Source: Glandiceps talaboti
Lineage: Eukaryota > Hemichordata > Enteropneusta > Spengelidae
Direction of reading: 5' to 3'
DNA: 64,000 bases
NCBI RefSeq assembly: GCF_964340395.1
Contig: NC_135550.1
Coordinates: forward strand, 13,668,408-13,732,407
The translations under genes and the position numbers were made by a program. The notes below the pieces were generated by a model. That model was not told the origin of the DNA and did no database searches. It saw only the letters and a list, made by a program, of their open reading frames with translations. Numbering within the stretch: position 1 is the first letter of the stretch; every line of letters starts with the position of its first letter. Shown one piece after another: positions 48,251-62,956 of the stretch.

Positions 48251-51200
48251 GACTATGACTGCTGTCTATATGCAGAGATAAAGCATTCTCTTCAGTGATG
48301 TATATTGTAGATACTATCGTACAAATGGTGTAAATGTCTATAGATAATACAATGATAGATTGTGGTTGTTGTGTTCCACTCGATGGGTGACTTCCTTCAG
48401 AGAGAATCTTTTAGACTGGTTTAAATGTTTAAGTTAATGTTAGATCACAAGAAATGTACTGTCACTTTGTTATATTTGATTACAATATATGTTTACTCCA
48501 AATGCCCAATAAATCAGTTATTTATAGCAAGCTCTGTGATCTTGACTGTCCATCAGTGTAATTGAAATGTGAAAGTATTCAAATGCAGTCACATGACAAT
48601 GAAATAATCAGAAACACTTCATATCACTTTTTATCAGGAAATCATTTGCCTGTTCATTTTTCTCTTCATTGAAATTTTATGTTGCCTGTTATGAATACTG
48701 TACCCAGGAAATTGTCATTATGAAATGTCTAATATTTCACCTGTTGGGAAATTATTAATATATTAAGATATGTCATCTTGAATGGATATTATCAAGTAAA
48801 AAATGCGTGGTTTGACATTTTTAAGATTATCAATATTTTATAGCCAAAATTAAAAAATGACATTCTGTTCAAAGTGGGGTGATGGAGGGATTTTTTTTTT
48901 TTTTTAGTCATCACTCAGTTTGCTATTAGACAGTCACTGATCACATGCCTTGAAGAATTTACTTTTCCTTCACAGTATTTTAGGTTTAGTATTTATACAT
49001 TCAGTACAGGTTGGGTAAACATCAAATGCTTGTTCTCCTGATATTAAATCATCTCCACCACAATGACAGCAAATGGCAGGAAATAGTGTTGAGAAAAAAT
49101 AGAGAATTTCAACTGGTGATGTGCATTCCATATTTTTTTTTTCTCTCTGCCAATTGCCGTCACACTTTTTAAAAAAAAGAAAAACTGATGCACTGGTATC
49201 CAAGTGACATGTGTGCTGATTTTTTTTATGTTTTTGGTCTAAACTAGAAATGTGTGATCTTTGTGTATGAATTTGTCAATATAAAACGTGTGATTTGAAC
49301 TTTTTTTTTATGTTTCATAGGTGCGAGAAATCTTGAGTGATCGTATAAACGAGGAGGCAGCATCAGAGTTGTCAATTTCAGTATACGACACTGAGAGAAA
49401 TGAGAAGGCTAAACAACACAGGAAGGAATTAGAACGCCTACAACTTGAAGAAAAGATGAGACGAGAAGAGATGGAACTGGATTACCTGGCTCCTTTCTTA
49501 GCTCAAATCGGAGACCCCGAGAAAATATCCAAGCAACAAGCTTTCACTTTGAAAGAAGACTGTCTGGCTGACCTTAAACAACGATTAATTGACAAGGCTA
49601 ATCTGATTCAAGCAAGATTTGAAAAGGTAAGTAAAATCTCGAGTCTAGACTCTGTAAGCACAGTATTAAGTTTTTTTTAAATTTCAAAAGGCAAGGATCA
49701 TGACTATGTATTTATCAAATAGCATGTGTGGATGTAGATTCAGCTGCAAACTAACACCGCTATGAAATTTACAAAACGCCACTGTTTCTATCTCAGAATG
49801 AAACATTTCTGTTACTTCAAATGCGATGCGTATTAATTGCAAAGTGAGACCACACAAATGGTATGTACTCAGCTGTAAACTAGTCACCAGTGTAAAGATG
49901 ATAGAATCACAAAAATAAACACATCAGTGTCATTTATACACTGACTGTAAATCATAACTCAGGCTAGTTATATGTTTGGCAGTTGTTTGATGATGACATT
50001 TCTAGAGTCAGTTGGAGTTGTTTGGCCAATGACAATATAATTATGGCATTTATATCATGATGGGTTTTAAAAGGGGCCTAAGCCGAGTTTATGTGCATTT
50101 CTTTAGGGAAGGTAAGTTTTGCTGAATAGTGAAAGGTAATACCTATAGCATTGTACTTACTAGTCTAGTCCAATACATGTAGCAATCATCTCTACCATAC
50201 CGTACAGTATAGTCAAATGGATTTCTCTCGTACAGAATTCCGTTTTTTATCACCAGCAGCATTAGTTTATACTATTGGAGCATTGATATAAAAGTGATGA
50301 CGTTATCGCATCCTCACTTCACTTTACATTTTCAAACTGAAGGTTGAGATCATAGTAAACTGAATGAAGTAATATAATATACAACCACTTGTAATCAATG
50401 TGTACTGGATTAGTACTGACATGCACTGTTCATCCTTTCCCCAGCAGGAGATTTAGCTAGATTTTCAATAGAATTTGTCCATTTGACTATACACTAGAAA
50501 GAGATCATAGAGAACAACTACATGTATAGTAACTAGACTATATAATATACTTACTGAAGTGTACATATCTCCATTACTTTGTTATTGGCAGTATTCAAAC
50601 CAGGTAATCAGGTATTATTTACATAAACGATTTGGTGACTTAATCTAATACATATACTAAAATGTCAAGGAACCTTAATTATGCCATCAACTATTCTAAC
50701 AACACCAGAAGGCAAATGGTTGCATCAGCATTAACATTTAATATTCATGGGTTTTATAAGGGTTTGTATTTGAACCAAGTAGAAAAGATTAGAAACTCTG
50801 CTTGTGTCAGTTTGTGTCAGCTTTTTCAGTAGAATATTTAGAGGTTTGATAAATTCCCCAATATTTTTCTTCGTTCATCCAAGGAAAATAAATACAAGTG
50901 ACCCTTAGGTCACGAGTATTTTCCAGCTGAATGAAGAAAAATATTGAAGAATAACATAATTATACCAGCACCAGTTATATCAAAGAAAAATTAGGGAAAG
51001 TAATGGTAATTTTGAACGTTCTGACTCATGTTTCAAACACAGCAGAACCAGTGACATAGACATTGTGTTGTCATAACCTAGAACGATTATAGTATAAATT
51101 TCATATTTTTTGTTCTAAATGACTCACGCATGGTATAATATGATTTATTGGTTTGTTAGTAATTATATGCTTCACATAACCCTACAAAAATTGCTAAGAT

Positions 51201-54200
51201 GGTACTCGGTGCATTCTGTTGGATGGTACTCAATGTGAACGTAATTGTTATTATACTTACGTGTTTTGAAATCAAGATGTACTGTACCTCCCATAAATCT
51301 GAAAATGATTGATATCTGTCAGTTTTGTTGGCTAGTGAAAGAACATGATATTGAAAGTTGGTGGTAATTTGTTATTTTTTATAATTGATATAATTGATTA
51401 GATTGAGTAGAGAGTGTATATCGTTGTGAGAAATGAAACCATGGTAATGCACAACACTGTGGCATACATATTGTTGCTATGTCTAAAAGGCTGTGTACAC
51501 AGTTAATTGTTGATGTGGGTAACGAAACCCTACTACATATAATTCTGGCTTGACTGTAAAAAAAAAGTAATTGTGCATGGAAGCTGTCAAGGTAAGGTAA
51601 TGGAGACATAATTGAATTAGGATTGCAATACAATTAACCGTCTAATTGGGCAAATTAAACTAGGTGAAATCATGGCAAATGTATGTACGTTGTATAATTG
51701 TATAAAGACTACACACACACAATTAGCTGTCGGTGTGTAAATTGAATCAGTTCTGGTCACTGTCTTGTAAATAAATGGTATACAGCAGAGTGCAACTATG
51801 GTAAAAACAGTAAACGAGATATATTCAAAGACATATTGTAGAGTGAACTTATAGTACTAAGTGTCATGCAATGCGTGCCCACACTTCTCAGTGTATACTT
51901 AAATCAACTCAGTCGGCTGTCTGTTCGTTCGTTCTTTAATCTTATCAATAAATGGAGTTGTGATTGTTGAATACTAAGTAAGAATGGTTTGGTTTGTAAT
52001 CTACAAACGTGACAAATGTACATGGTGTGCCTATTTGAGTCTTGCTATTGCCCATTTGTTTCTGAATGACGTATGTCCATGGAGGTAGGTAAATTTGAAC
52101 CATGATTGTGGCCCCGGTCGGTCAGTCCATGCTGTATTATTACTTGGGAACCAGGTAGGATAGATTGTTGATATGTGAAGGCGTTTAATCTGAGGCTGTA
52201 GATGATTTGCTCCTTGGGGAGTTGAGGTAGTATAAACTGCCATTGTGTTGTTATAGGTCTGTGCTGAGGGTAGTAGCTGTACTGTATAAAGTGCTTTGAA
52301 CTCATTGTCAATGAAAGTGCATTATTCATTGTAGTGACTCGGCATGGTAAAAAAAAATGACAACCATAATTATATTCATCATATTTCACAAAATCAGGAC
52401 ACGAAAAGTTGAATATCCCAAATTTTGAGTTTGTATGTTTGATTGCCATTGTAGTACTTGGTTGCAAAATAAGTAATTTCCAGAAGTGCCGATGTCATTT
52501 GTTTTTTTCTCAACATTCAAAGATGCTGTTATAATGTAAATGTGATAGAAATTGAAAAAATAAAAATCATAACTGTGAAAAAAACCCATCATACTGTCAA
52601 AAGAGAAAGCTGTAAAAGCACATAATGTTGCTGCATGTAATCAGTGAAATGGCAGGGATTATGAAAAAAATCAATTTCCTTGATGATATTTAAGCTTTTG
52701 TGTAAAACTGTCTCTTTTGGTTTGCTCAATATACTACAGCTTTGTCAAAATATACAAATATTTCTATGGATGAAATATTGGAAATAGAATGCGATAGCCT
52801 TTGGGGGTTTTAGGAAAATACAAAAAGTGTATTGAATTAAACTTGAAACAAATTTGTTTGCTGGAGTTTTCATGGGGTGGATTTTATGTGTTATGGGGAA
52901 AGAAAGCAGGACTTATTAATATTCCAAATGCAAGACAAATCATCCTAGGTGATATTAAACAAAAATGTCATTATTATTAAATGTTGTTATTCTTGTTGCT
53001 AAGCGTTATATTCATACTTTAAAGTTTAGAAAACAAAAAAAACAGATTTGATGGCATACAAAAAATATATTGCAAAATATTCAGAGTGTAGAGTTTCATA
53101 TTACGGTTAGAAAAAGTAAAGTAAATGCACACATTAAGAAATGAGGACAGTTTTTGAAATTGATAACTTAAGAAAATTTTCTGAATACAAAATGTAAAAA
53201 AATTTCATCCATGAAAAGTTTTATGTTTGTAATAAAAAGTCCAAGAAGAATGTTATTAAATACAGGAAAAAAAACTTCAAACATGACAATATGGATAGAG
53301 CTAAAAGTAAATTTGTCTCTATTTTTCAAACACTCAGATGTTTTTGCCTTGATAGAAGTGCCTATAAGTTCCCATTCACCGTTCAATTTAGAATTTAAAT
53401 GTATAATCCTGGAGAATTTTCCATATGGTTGCACTTGATTACCTATCTCCCTAAGTCAAAATCGATGCCAAAATGTATTTGTAATGATGTAAACATTCTG
53501 AGTTTGTGGACTGATTTAAACTGACGTTTTTTTTCCCCCTAGTTAATATGTAATGTACTATTGTTTCATGATCTTTTCCTTGAGAGTAGTTTCATTGCTG
53601 AGTTGATCAAGTGGAGACTGACTATACAGTACGACATGACTGGAATACAAAATTTCTAGATCATGATAGAATACTCAAAAAAAAAAGAAAAAAAAAGTCT
53701 TGTCTGTATAAAATATGAATGGAGAGTAAATTAGAGTGTGTTTCTTGCTTATTTCAATGATGTTACTGCTGCAAAGTTGGCATGTTTTTATTCAATTCAT
53801 GTACTCCACTGATCAGTTTCTAGGTTTGGTAGAGTGGCTATGCTTTTATTCAATCTCATGCACACACAAGTGATCACAGTCTACGTGATTGCTGCCTGGT
53901 CAGTTTTAAAGCTATATTGGAGACACAGACTGTCTATGATTGTTGTTTGAATGAAACCATAACTCTACCCACTGATCAACGTCTAATTGAATCATGAAGT
54001 GTACATTCTCCGAAGACCTAAGGGGCGTCTATTCCATGTGTAGATTTCAATTTCACTAATCACTCACAATGCCAACATCAATACAAATATCAATGGTGTT
54101 GTCATGGATACAGCGTATTCAGACCCTGCGTCTCATTTCAAGTGGAAGGTCATGTGAGTATTTCTCTCTCTAACGAGGTGTGCTTGTTTTGTTGCATGGC

Positions 54201-55969
54201 AGGAGACAACGGAATTGCAGAAGAAACAGCACTGGTATCAACAGAACCAGGTTTCTATGAACAAAGAGGACGAAGAAGAATATCTGAATTACTGCAGTGA
54301 AGCTATGTTTAGGATACACATCTTGGAGTTACGACTAAACAGGTACGTAAAATCTTGTACTATATAAAGGGCAACCAATAAAGATGATTTTGAACTAAAT
54401 ATTTGGTTTCTTGTACGTTCAATGATGTCAAGATGGGAATGCTAATAAATGTCGGAAATTATACACAGAGGAACAAATAAATTTGCAAATTATGAAAACA
54501 AAATAGATTTTTTAGTTTAAAATAATTAATCAATTTTTGGTGCCAATTTTGCAAAGGTTTTGGAACCCTGGCAACAGAAATGGAGAAATCTGGCAAAACT
54601 TGGCCAGACATAAATTCCCACACTACCATAATTTTGTTTGTTTTAAACCCTGTAAAGTCACTTGGGGAAATCCAGTAGATTTTACCTGCTTAAACCACTT
54701 TTAAAGCATTTTGGTTCATATCAGCAGGAAAATTCAATCATGGGAAAGATACATAGCCAGAAAAAATATAAAATATATTCATAAGTCCTAAGTGCCTATA
54801 CCCAAACAGTGTAAAACATCTCTTATGAATATTCAGTGTGCAACTTGATTGTGATTATTTTTGCTGATACCCATAATGCAACGCCCCACAACAAAGATGC
54901 CCTATAAAAATACAGGAACAGCTTGATGCTTCTCTGAAATCGCAAGTACTTGTAGGTGATGTAACATCATGAAATGACTCTCCAGAACCCATTGTTTATG
55001 AGAATGCCTTCATTTCCTGGAGTGGTGTTCCCCTTTAAAAAAAATGTTTTCTTGTGTATGAATGTTTTGAGATTTAAAACCAGAAAGATTGTGTACTAAA
55101 TTTCCCTGTGTATGAATGTATTGTGTAAGTTTTAAAACCAGAGAAAGATTGTGTACTTGCCCTGTGTATGAATGTAGTGAGATATAAAACCAGAAAGGCT
55201 GTGTACTTGCCCTGTGTATTAGTGTAGTGAGATATAAAACCAGAAAGATTGTGTACTTGCCCTGTGTATGAATGTAATGAGATTTAAAACCAGAAAGGCT
55301 GTGTACTTTCCCTGTGTATTAGTGTAGTGAGATATAAAACCAGAAAGATTGTGTACTTGCCCTGTGTATGAATGTAATGAGATTTAAAACCAGAAAGATT
55401 GTATACTTTCCTATGATTAGTATAAATGTGCTATTTAACTTGGTTCATTAATTCAGTATACGTAACTTATATATTTACTGTAAAAAATGATATCAAACAA
55501 GTCTCAGTTGAGCCACTCTTGTTCATTTTCAATTTGTATAAAACATATTTTCCACATCTTATCAAATGAACGACTCAGCTCATCACAGAACATATTTATA
55601 ATAGTTACTTGTCTTCCTTATTGAAAACCTAGAAAGCCGTACAAATAATGTGAGCAGAAAATGAGAAAAATGATTGGAAGGGCAAAATTGTAATCTCCCA
55701 TGAGTGCTTCTTGTAAAGAGAATGAATTTTTCTTGTGGAAGATAGGGTCTCAGCTGTCTACTCTTGAGATGCCCAAGGGAATGACAGCTCCAAATTACAC
55801 AGCGTGTGCACCGCTAGACTGTAGCCGCCACGAATTACTGGGATAAAAGAGTCTCAATTTCTGTGTTTCTGTATTGCTACCTTACAGGCATAAAGAGAAT
55901 GCTCCTCATAAGTATATGGGTCTGGAACAGAAAATACGAACAGATGCACGACTGGCGGAATATTTCTGA
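30871..55969 (+). CDS. DRC7: Dynein regulatory complex subunit 7, 15 exons
   Basis: DRC7 (CCDC135, lobo, FAP50) is a nexin-dynein regulatory complex subunit in the axoneme of motile cilia and sperm tails. Exons: 30871-31091, 31821-32118, 32854-33048, 33866-34024, 34659-34679, 35350-35568, 38212-38331, 39408-39612, 42422-42550, 43843-44072, 46688-46903, 47915-48025, 49321-49626, 54203-54342, 55888-55969; 883 aa (human 874), all GT-AG, frame kept. Residues 1-70 are acidic and low complexity. About 75-212 and 308-340 form a transglutaminase-like core: KGHCFEMSTLL (Cys191), then RIHSWVLVL (His314) and FFIEPLTG (Glu333, Asp in vertebrates). A charged coiled-coil insert (about 214-305) lies between. 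Later signatures are RVDGLVKREETP, NEDVAERVFLIAEDRIQL, ELDYLAPFLAQ and QRLIDKANLIQARFEK. The introns hold a LINE end, several MITEs and the 69-bp minisatellite. The start is the only upstream in-frame ATG that fits. Confidence 0.96.
33145..33450 (+). mobile_element. 5'-truncated LINE 3' end (L2/CR1-like)
   Basis: Plus-frame translation reads LLITYKSLNGLSPTYISDLI, then SSAKRLLHEPKYK and GGRAFSRAAPHLFNALPLEI, the typical C-terminus of CR1/L2-type reverse transcriptases. It ends in ATTGATTGATTGATTG, a short tandem 3' tail as in L2/CR1. One TGA interrupts the frame after PNPKTL, and the 5' part of the element is absent. It lies in DRC7 intron 3, in sense. Confidence 0.88.
34051..34553. mobile_element. 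About 500-bp MITE in DRC7 intron 4
   Basis: Ends AATATTAAGGGATTGTCTCA and TGAGACAATCCCTAATATT are inverted, with one base of offset. TA or TTAA could be the target. The interior (34080-34530) has no recognisable coding. It lies between exon 4 and the 21-nt microexon. Confidence 0.72.
34659..34679 (+). other. DRC7: 21-nt DRC7 microexon
   Basis: AAACTACTTGCAGAGCAAGA plus one G is bounded by TTGTATTACAG and GTTTGT. It encodes KLLAEQE, which continues the charged coiled-coil between KRRKEEEEKQA and ELEKPPPDD. Both neighbouring exons are in phase 0, so inclusion or skipping keeps the frame. The donor is weak, so this could be an optional exon. Confidence 0.6.
35599..35965. mobile_element. TTAA-flanked foldback element, arms over 100 bp
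   Basis: TTAA occurs at both edges (35599-35602, 35962-35965). The element starts AGTGGCCATATGGATGAAAA and ends TTTTCATCCATATGGCCATT. The arms continue as complements through ACACAGTGTGAAATAACATA and ACAAACAAGGAC, leaving about 100 bp of spacer. It starts 30 bp past the exon 6 donor of DRC7. piggyBac or Kolobok type is inferred from TTAA. Confidence 0.85.
37107..37200. mobile_element. TTAA-family F3 fragment (left end)
   Basis: AAAGGGAACACCACTCTATC then GTAGAGTCATTTCTTGC correspond to the F3 terminus seen intact at 62458-62714 (AAAGGGGAA, CACTCC, GGAGAGTCATTTCATG). A still more diverged end (TAAAGGGAAACACCACGG) occurs at 39122. No right end was found nearby. Confidence 0.5.
37620..37765. mobile_element. 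Short foldback element
   Basis: Arms AACAATAATGTATGCCCTCC and GGAGGGCATACATTATTGTT pair over about 30 bp, continuing in CCATAATGG/CCATTATGG motifs repeated four times (37651, 37675, 37703, 37731). Almost the whole 145 bp can fold on itself. It lies in DRC7 intron 6. Confidence 0.8.
39945..40145. repeat. About 46-bp diverged tandem repeat
   Basis: Four to five units contain GGAATTTGAAACCRTTCTGT and GGATAATTCCTGGAA-like blocks. It lies in DRC7 intron 8. Confidence 0.85.
42216..42273. repeat. (CA)n microsatellite
   Basis: About 28 CA units lie about 150 bp upstream of DRC7 exon 9 (42422). Confidence 0.97.
42569..42671. repeat. (TG)n microsatellite beside DRC7 exon 9 donor
   Basis: An interrupted TG repeat starts about 18 bp past the exon 9 donor (GT at 42551). 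With the CA run at 42216 it brackets the 129-nt exon with complementary repeats. Shorter TG runs occur at 43203-43262. Confidence 0.96.
43456..43743. mobile_element. Dispersed element family F1, copy 2
   Basis: Starts AATAATGTGTTTCCAATAACC and ends GTTATCGGAAAAACGCACAA; the interior shares TTGACCTTCATGCC and GGGATATTCTGACCGACATT with the copy at 10256-10562. It ends 100 bp before DRC7 exon 10. Confidence 0.72.
44110..46560. repeat. 69-bp minisatellite, about 35 units, in DRC7 intron 10
   Basis: The unit contains TTTTCTGTATGTACCACAAT, TTTATAGCATCCATATCAAG and ACAACCCATAACACC. Sixty-nine is divisible by three, so long minus frames repeat a 23-residue unit with TLVLWVVLDMDAINDCG; these are artefacts. 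A 68-bp variant (CCTTTCTG) occurs at about 44459, 45079, 45423 and 45837 and shifts the frame. Blocks 45079-45422 and 45423-45766 are near-identical five-unit (344-bp) repeats, showing higher-order amplification. The array begins about 37 bp past the exon 10 donor and ends in a 5'-part unit followed by (CAAA)n at about 46594-46622. Confidence 0.97.
47636..47823. mobile_element. Foldback element family F2, copy 2
   Basis: It starts ATAACAGAATCCCATGACTC, as the copy at 19093 starts ATAACAGAACCCCATGCC. The shared interior reads TTCTCTGCTGCACTTTCTCA and GTGAAAGTA. The right part has ACACCACACTGGCACTCATA. It is diverged and lies in DRC7 intron 11. Confidence 0.65.
48212..48250. repeat. (GT)n(AT)n microsatellite
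   Basis: A GT run passes directly into an AT run, in DRC7 intron 12. Confidence 0.95.
49627..54202. other. DRC7 intron 13, 4.6 kb
   Basis: The largest DRC7 intron. Apart from the F4 repeat at 50850-51085 I see no exon, tandem repeat or recognisable element. Minus-strand open frames near 52000-52600 have no recognisable identity. Confidence 0.45.
50850..51085. repeat. Dispersed repeat family F4, copy 1
   Basis: This is the reverse complement of 56655-56945. Shared parts include CAATATTTTTCTTCGTTCAT, AGTATTTTCCAGCTGAATGA, CATAATTATACCAGCACCAG and GTAATGGTAATTTTGAACG. It has an internal inverted pair (AATATTTTTCTTCRTTCA against TGAATGAAGAAAAATATT). Confidence 0.85.
54900..55038. mobile_element. 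TTAA-family F3 right-half copy
   Basis: AATCGCAAGTACTTGTAGGT, CATGAAATGACTCTCCAGAA and TGGAGTGGTGTTCCCC followed by TTAA match the right arm of the element at 62458-62714. The matching left arm is missing. It lies in the last DRC7 intron. Confidence 0.78.
55053..55410. repeat. 50-bp tandem repeat, seven units
   Basis: Units start TGTGTATGAATGTAGTGAGA and continue TATAAAACCAGAAAGATTGT; the first two spacings are 54 and 56 bp, then exactly 50. Alternate units share GTATTAGTG against GTATGAATG, so the array grew by 100-bp pairs. It lies in the last DRC7 intron. Confidence 0.93.
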
Positions 55970-56241
55970 TAGGAATTATTAGCAGAATTGTAAAGATTAT
56001 TGCAAGATTGGCGATGTCTTGAAGCATGGTAAAATCAATGGATGAGATATTATGTATAAATTATTGATACGATCTACACCAGACAAGAATCCGTCCTTGA
56101 TTTCTAAATATTCATGAGACTTTCCTTTGTATTATCTTCTCTGTGAATTGTACCGAAACCAACATTTTGTATAAAGAAGTGAATTTTTGTTATTATTAAA
56201 CCAGTGGGTTTTTTTATGAACACAGTGACTGTATATTGTTA

Positions 56242-56247
56242 AATAAA
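56242..56247 (+). terminator. Poly(A) signal of DRC7
   Basis: AATAAA lies 273 nt past the DRC7 stop codon, followed by GT/T-rich sequence. It is the first canonical hexamer downstream of the gene. Confidence 0.65.
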
Positions 56248-56277
56248 GACACAGAAGTGTTTTTGATTTGATATGGA

Positions 56278-56283
56278 TTTATT
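56278..56283 (-). terminator. Possible minus-strand poly(A) signal
   Basis: TTTATT on the plus strand reads AATAAA on the minus strand, 31 bp from the DRC7 signal. If used by the TIR-SAM gene its 3' UTR would be about 2.4 kb and the two convergent transcripts would meet here. Nearer hexamers (for example near 57502) are also possible. Confidence 0.25.
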
Positions 56284-56654
56284 GAAGCAAATAATTACAC
56301 AGATTAAAATCAGTTTGGCTATTACTAGTGATGCCAAGAATATACTACATCCCAATTGTATATTCTATTCATTTCCAAATCTACATATGGAGAGGTATTT
56401 TTTTTTTTTTTTGTATATTTGAGATTTTTAGTATCCTTAATGCCTCAAGGAATACTTTGTTTTGAAAATCGTAGTCAAGTCATTCAAAACTTTGCCATAT
56501 GAAAGCTTGTTCCTGCAGTGGTCCTATTAAAAGTATTACAGAAATTTGGGTCTTCACCATCTTGTTTTTTTCAAATTTCAAGGAAGTCCACCAATCTATT
56601 AATAAACCATGCATGAGCCAAGTTGAACAAAAAAATATGGAATATATATTCTTG

Positions 56655-56945
56655 GTCTTTGGAAGTCACAACTATGTCTGTCACGAGAACGCATGTCTAC
56701 ATCACTGGCTCTCAGTTCTGTGTTCGAAATATGAATCAAAAGGTTCAAAATTGCCATTACTTTCCCCAATTTTTCTTTGATATAACTGGTGCTGGCATAA
56801 TTATGTTATTCTCCAATATTTTTCTTCATTCAGCCAGAAAATACTCATGACCTAACGGTTGTCACCACTCTTCTCTCGACTCGTAGTGAAAAGGCCCCTT
56901 AGGTCACTCATATTTTCCTTGGCTGAACGACGACAAATCTTGGGG
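56655..56945. repeat. Dispersed repeat family F4, copy 2 (inverted)
   Basis: Inverse of 50850-51085, sharing TTTCTTTGATATAACTGGTG, CATAATTATGTTATTC and CCTTAGGTCACTCATATTTT. The two inverted copies bracket the last two DRC7 exons. Confidence 0.85.
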
Positions 56946-58714
56946 AATAACGTCTAATTGTTACATTAGATTTAACATAAATGTTTGGTTGCCATGTTGA
57001 AGTATGATGTGAATAGTAATAGTACATTCTTGTACCACACACACAACCAAGGGGTTCTTATTTACTTACAAGAGTAACGTTTCGTTATGATGTGGATAAT
57101 TTTGAGATCATTTTGTTCTCTGTTCAAAAATTGGATGTGGAAATAGTGACTTGGAATTGGTTAGAGTTTTCATGTACAAAAGCAACAGCAAAAGTTAAAT
57201 TGGGACTTAAAATCTGAGGAATTAAGTGGAAAGTCCATCTCATATTTTATAGCTCACAATCACAACCATTTTTAGTATTGACATAAAAATGGCTAACATC
57301 AGACTTTTTTTTTTTTTTTTTTTTTTCAATTCTTGGCATCATTAGTTTTTAAGACCTGTGTCTGTGTGATATACATTAACAATTCAATAATTATTGTATA
57401 TATCTTGTGTTCAATAAAATATTTTATGAATAAAGAATCAGCCAACTATAGTCGTTTTATATACGTGGTACAAATACAACAAAAAATATGCATTATTCAC
57501 ATTTTTATTGTAAGAAATTTTCTCTCCCTCTATCTCTCTCTCTGTGATACTCAATTATTCACATACAGCTTTTAATCATCACATAAAAATCTTTCAACAA
57601 AAACATTCTGAAATCCTTTGATTAAAAGAGAAAAGAGTTTCAACAGAAATCCATTAACATCCAGAGTTTCTGAAAGTTGAAATCGTACTCTCTTTTTTTC
57701 TCCTCATTCAGATGTTGTCATCAGCACTATATTAATAATAATACCGAGGAATTACTGTCACGTACAGTTATGCTCACATGCTGATGAAACGAAGGAAATA
57801 AACCAACCTCTAGGCCTTACATTTTTACATACAAACTGAGGTCATGGGATCATGTGAGTTAAGATACTTTTCCCATCCTGCCTAGCGGGTGGAATAATAA
57901 CTTACTTGGCAACGAGCTAAACAAATACCACTGAAATGTTAAATACAGTCATCGGAGCTAATATTTCACAAAAAATATGTTCATTGCGATGTCACACATT
58001 TGAGCTGCACTTAGTTTATGGACTTGTTTCACTACAGCAGAAATATAGAAAAAATCTCTAAATAGATAGCAAACAAATATGTAGTGAATGAGCTGATCTA
58101 TATCTCTACGTCTGCTGCATGTTGTGGAACAACGTTGCTCGGAGGGCAATTCAGTCAAATCTGTTGTTTAATTCAGAACGCTACAGTTGTAAAACTTTAA
58201 TACTGGCAGAGATGTGTCATTTGTTCTAATTTGAAGTGACACTTTGATGTTATGATGATCTAATTCTTATCTGATTCATGTATATCTCCACCCACAACAC
58301 ATTCTAATTTGTGAGAATTGATTCACGACCTGATCTGATTAACACCAACATCGCTCACTGACTTGAGATTACCCCCTCGGTGTTCATCGGATACGTTGAT
58401 TAAACTCGATTGAAGAATGCTGAAAACAGCAGCGATAACAAATTACACCTTGCTTGACTTATCACATAATATGTACTCAACCATAGAAATACTGTTTTGA
58501 TACACAAACTCGTGTCAAAATGAATGCATGAAGGATTTCAAGATTAATTTAACCATTATATATACCAAATGTTGCTATAATATTCAAAGCTGGAGTAATA
58601 TTGACTTGTTTTGTGTTTTTTTAGCACCGCAAAACAAATAGTCCAGACTGTTGGTAGGAAAGATTGTATAAATTTGAACTACTTTAGGATATTTTTGTAG
58701 TGTTGTCATAGTAG

Positions 58715-62956
<4,242 letters not shown>

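Larger units (their letters stand above)
55970..58714. other. Convergent region DRC7/TIR-SAM gene
   Basis: Holds the DRC7 3' UTR, the 3' side of the TIR-SAM gene and the F4 repeat copy. I see no additional exon. T-runs lie near 56398-56412 and 57307-57327. Confidence 0.5.
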
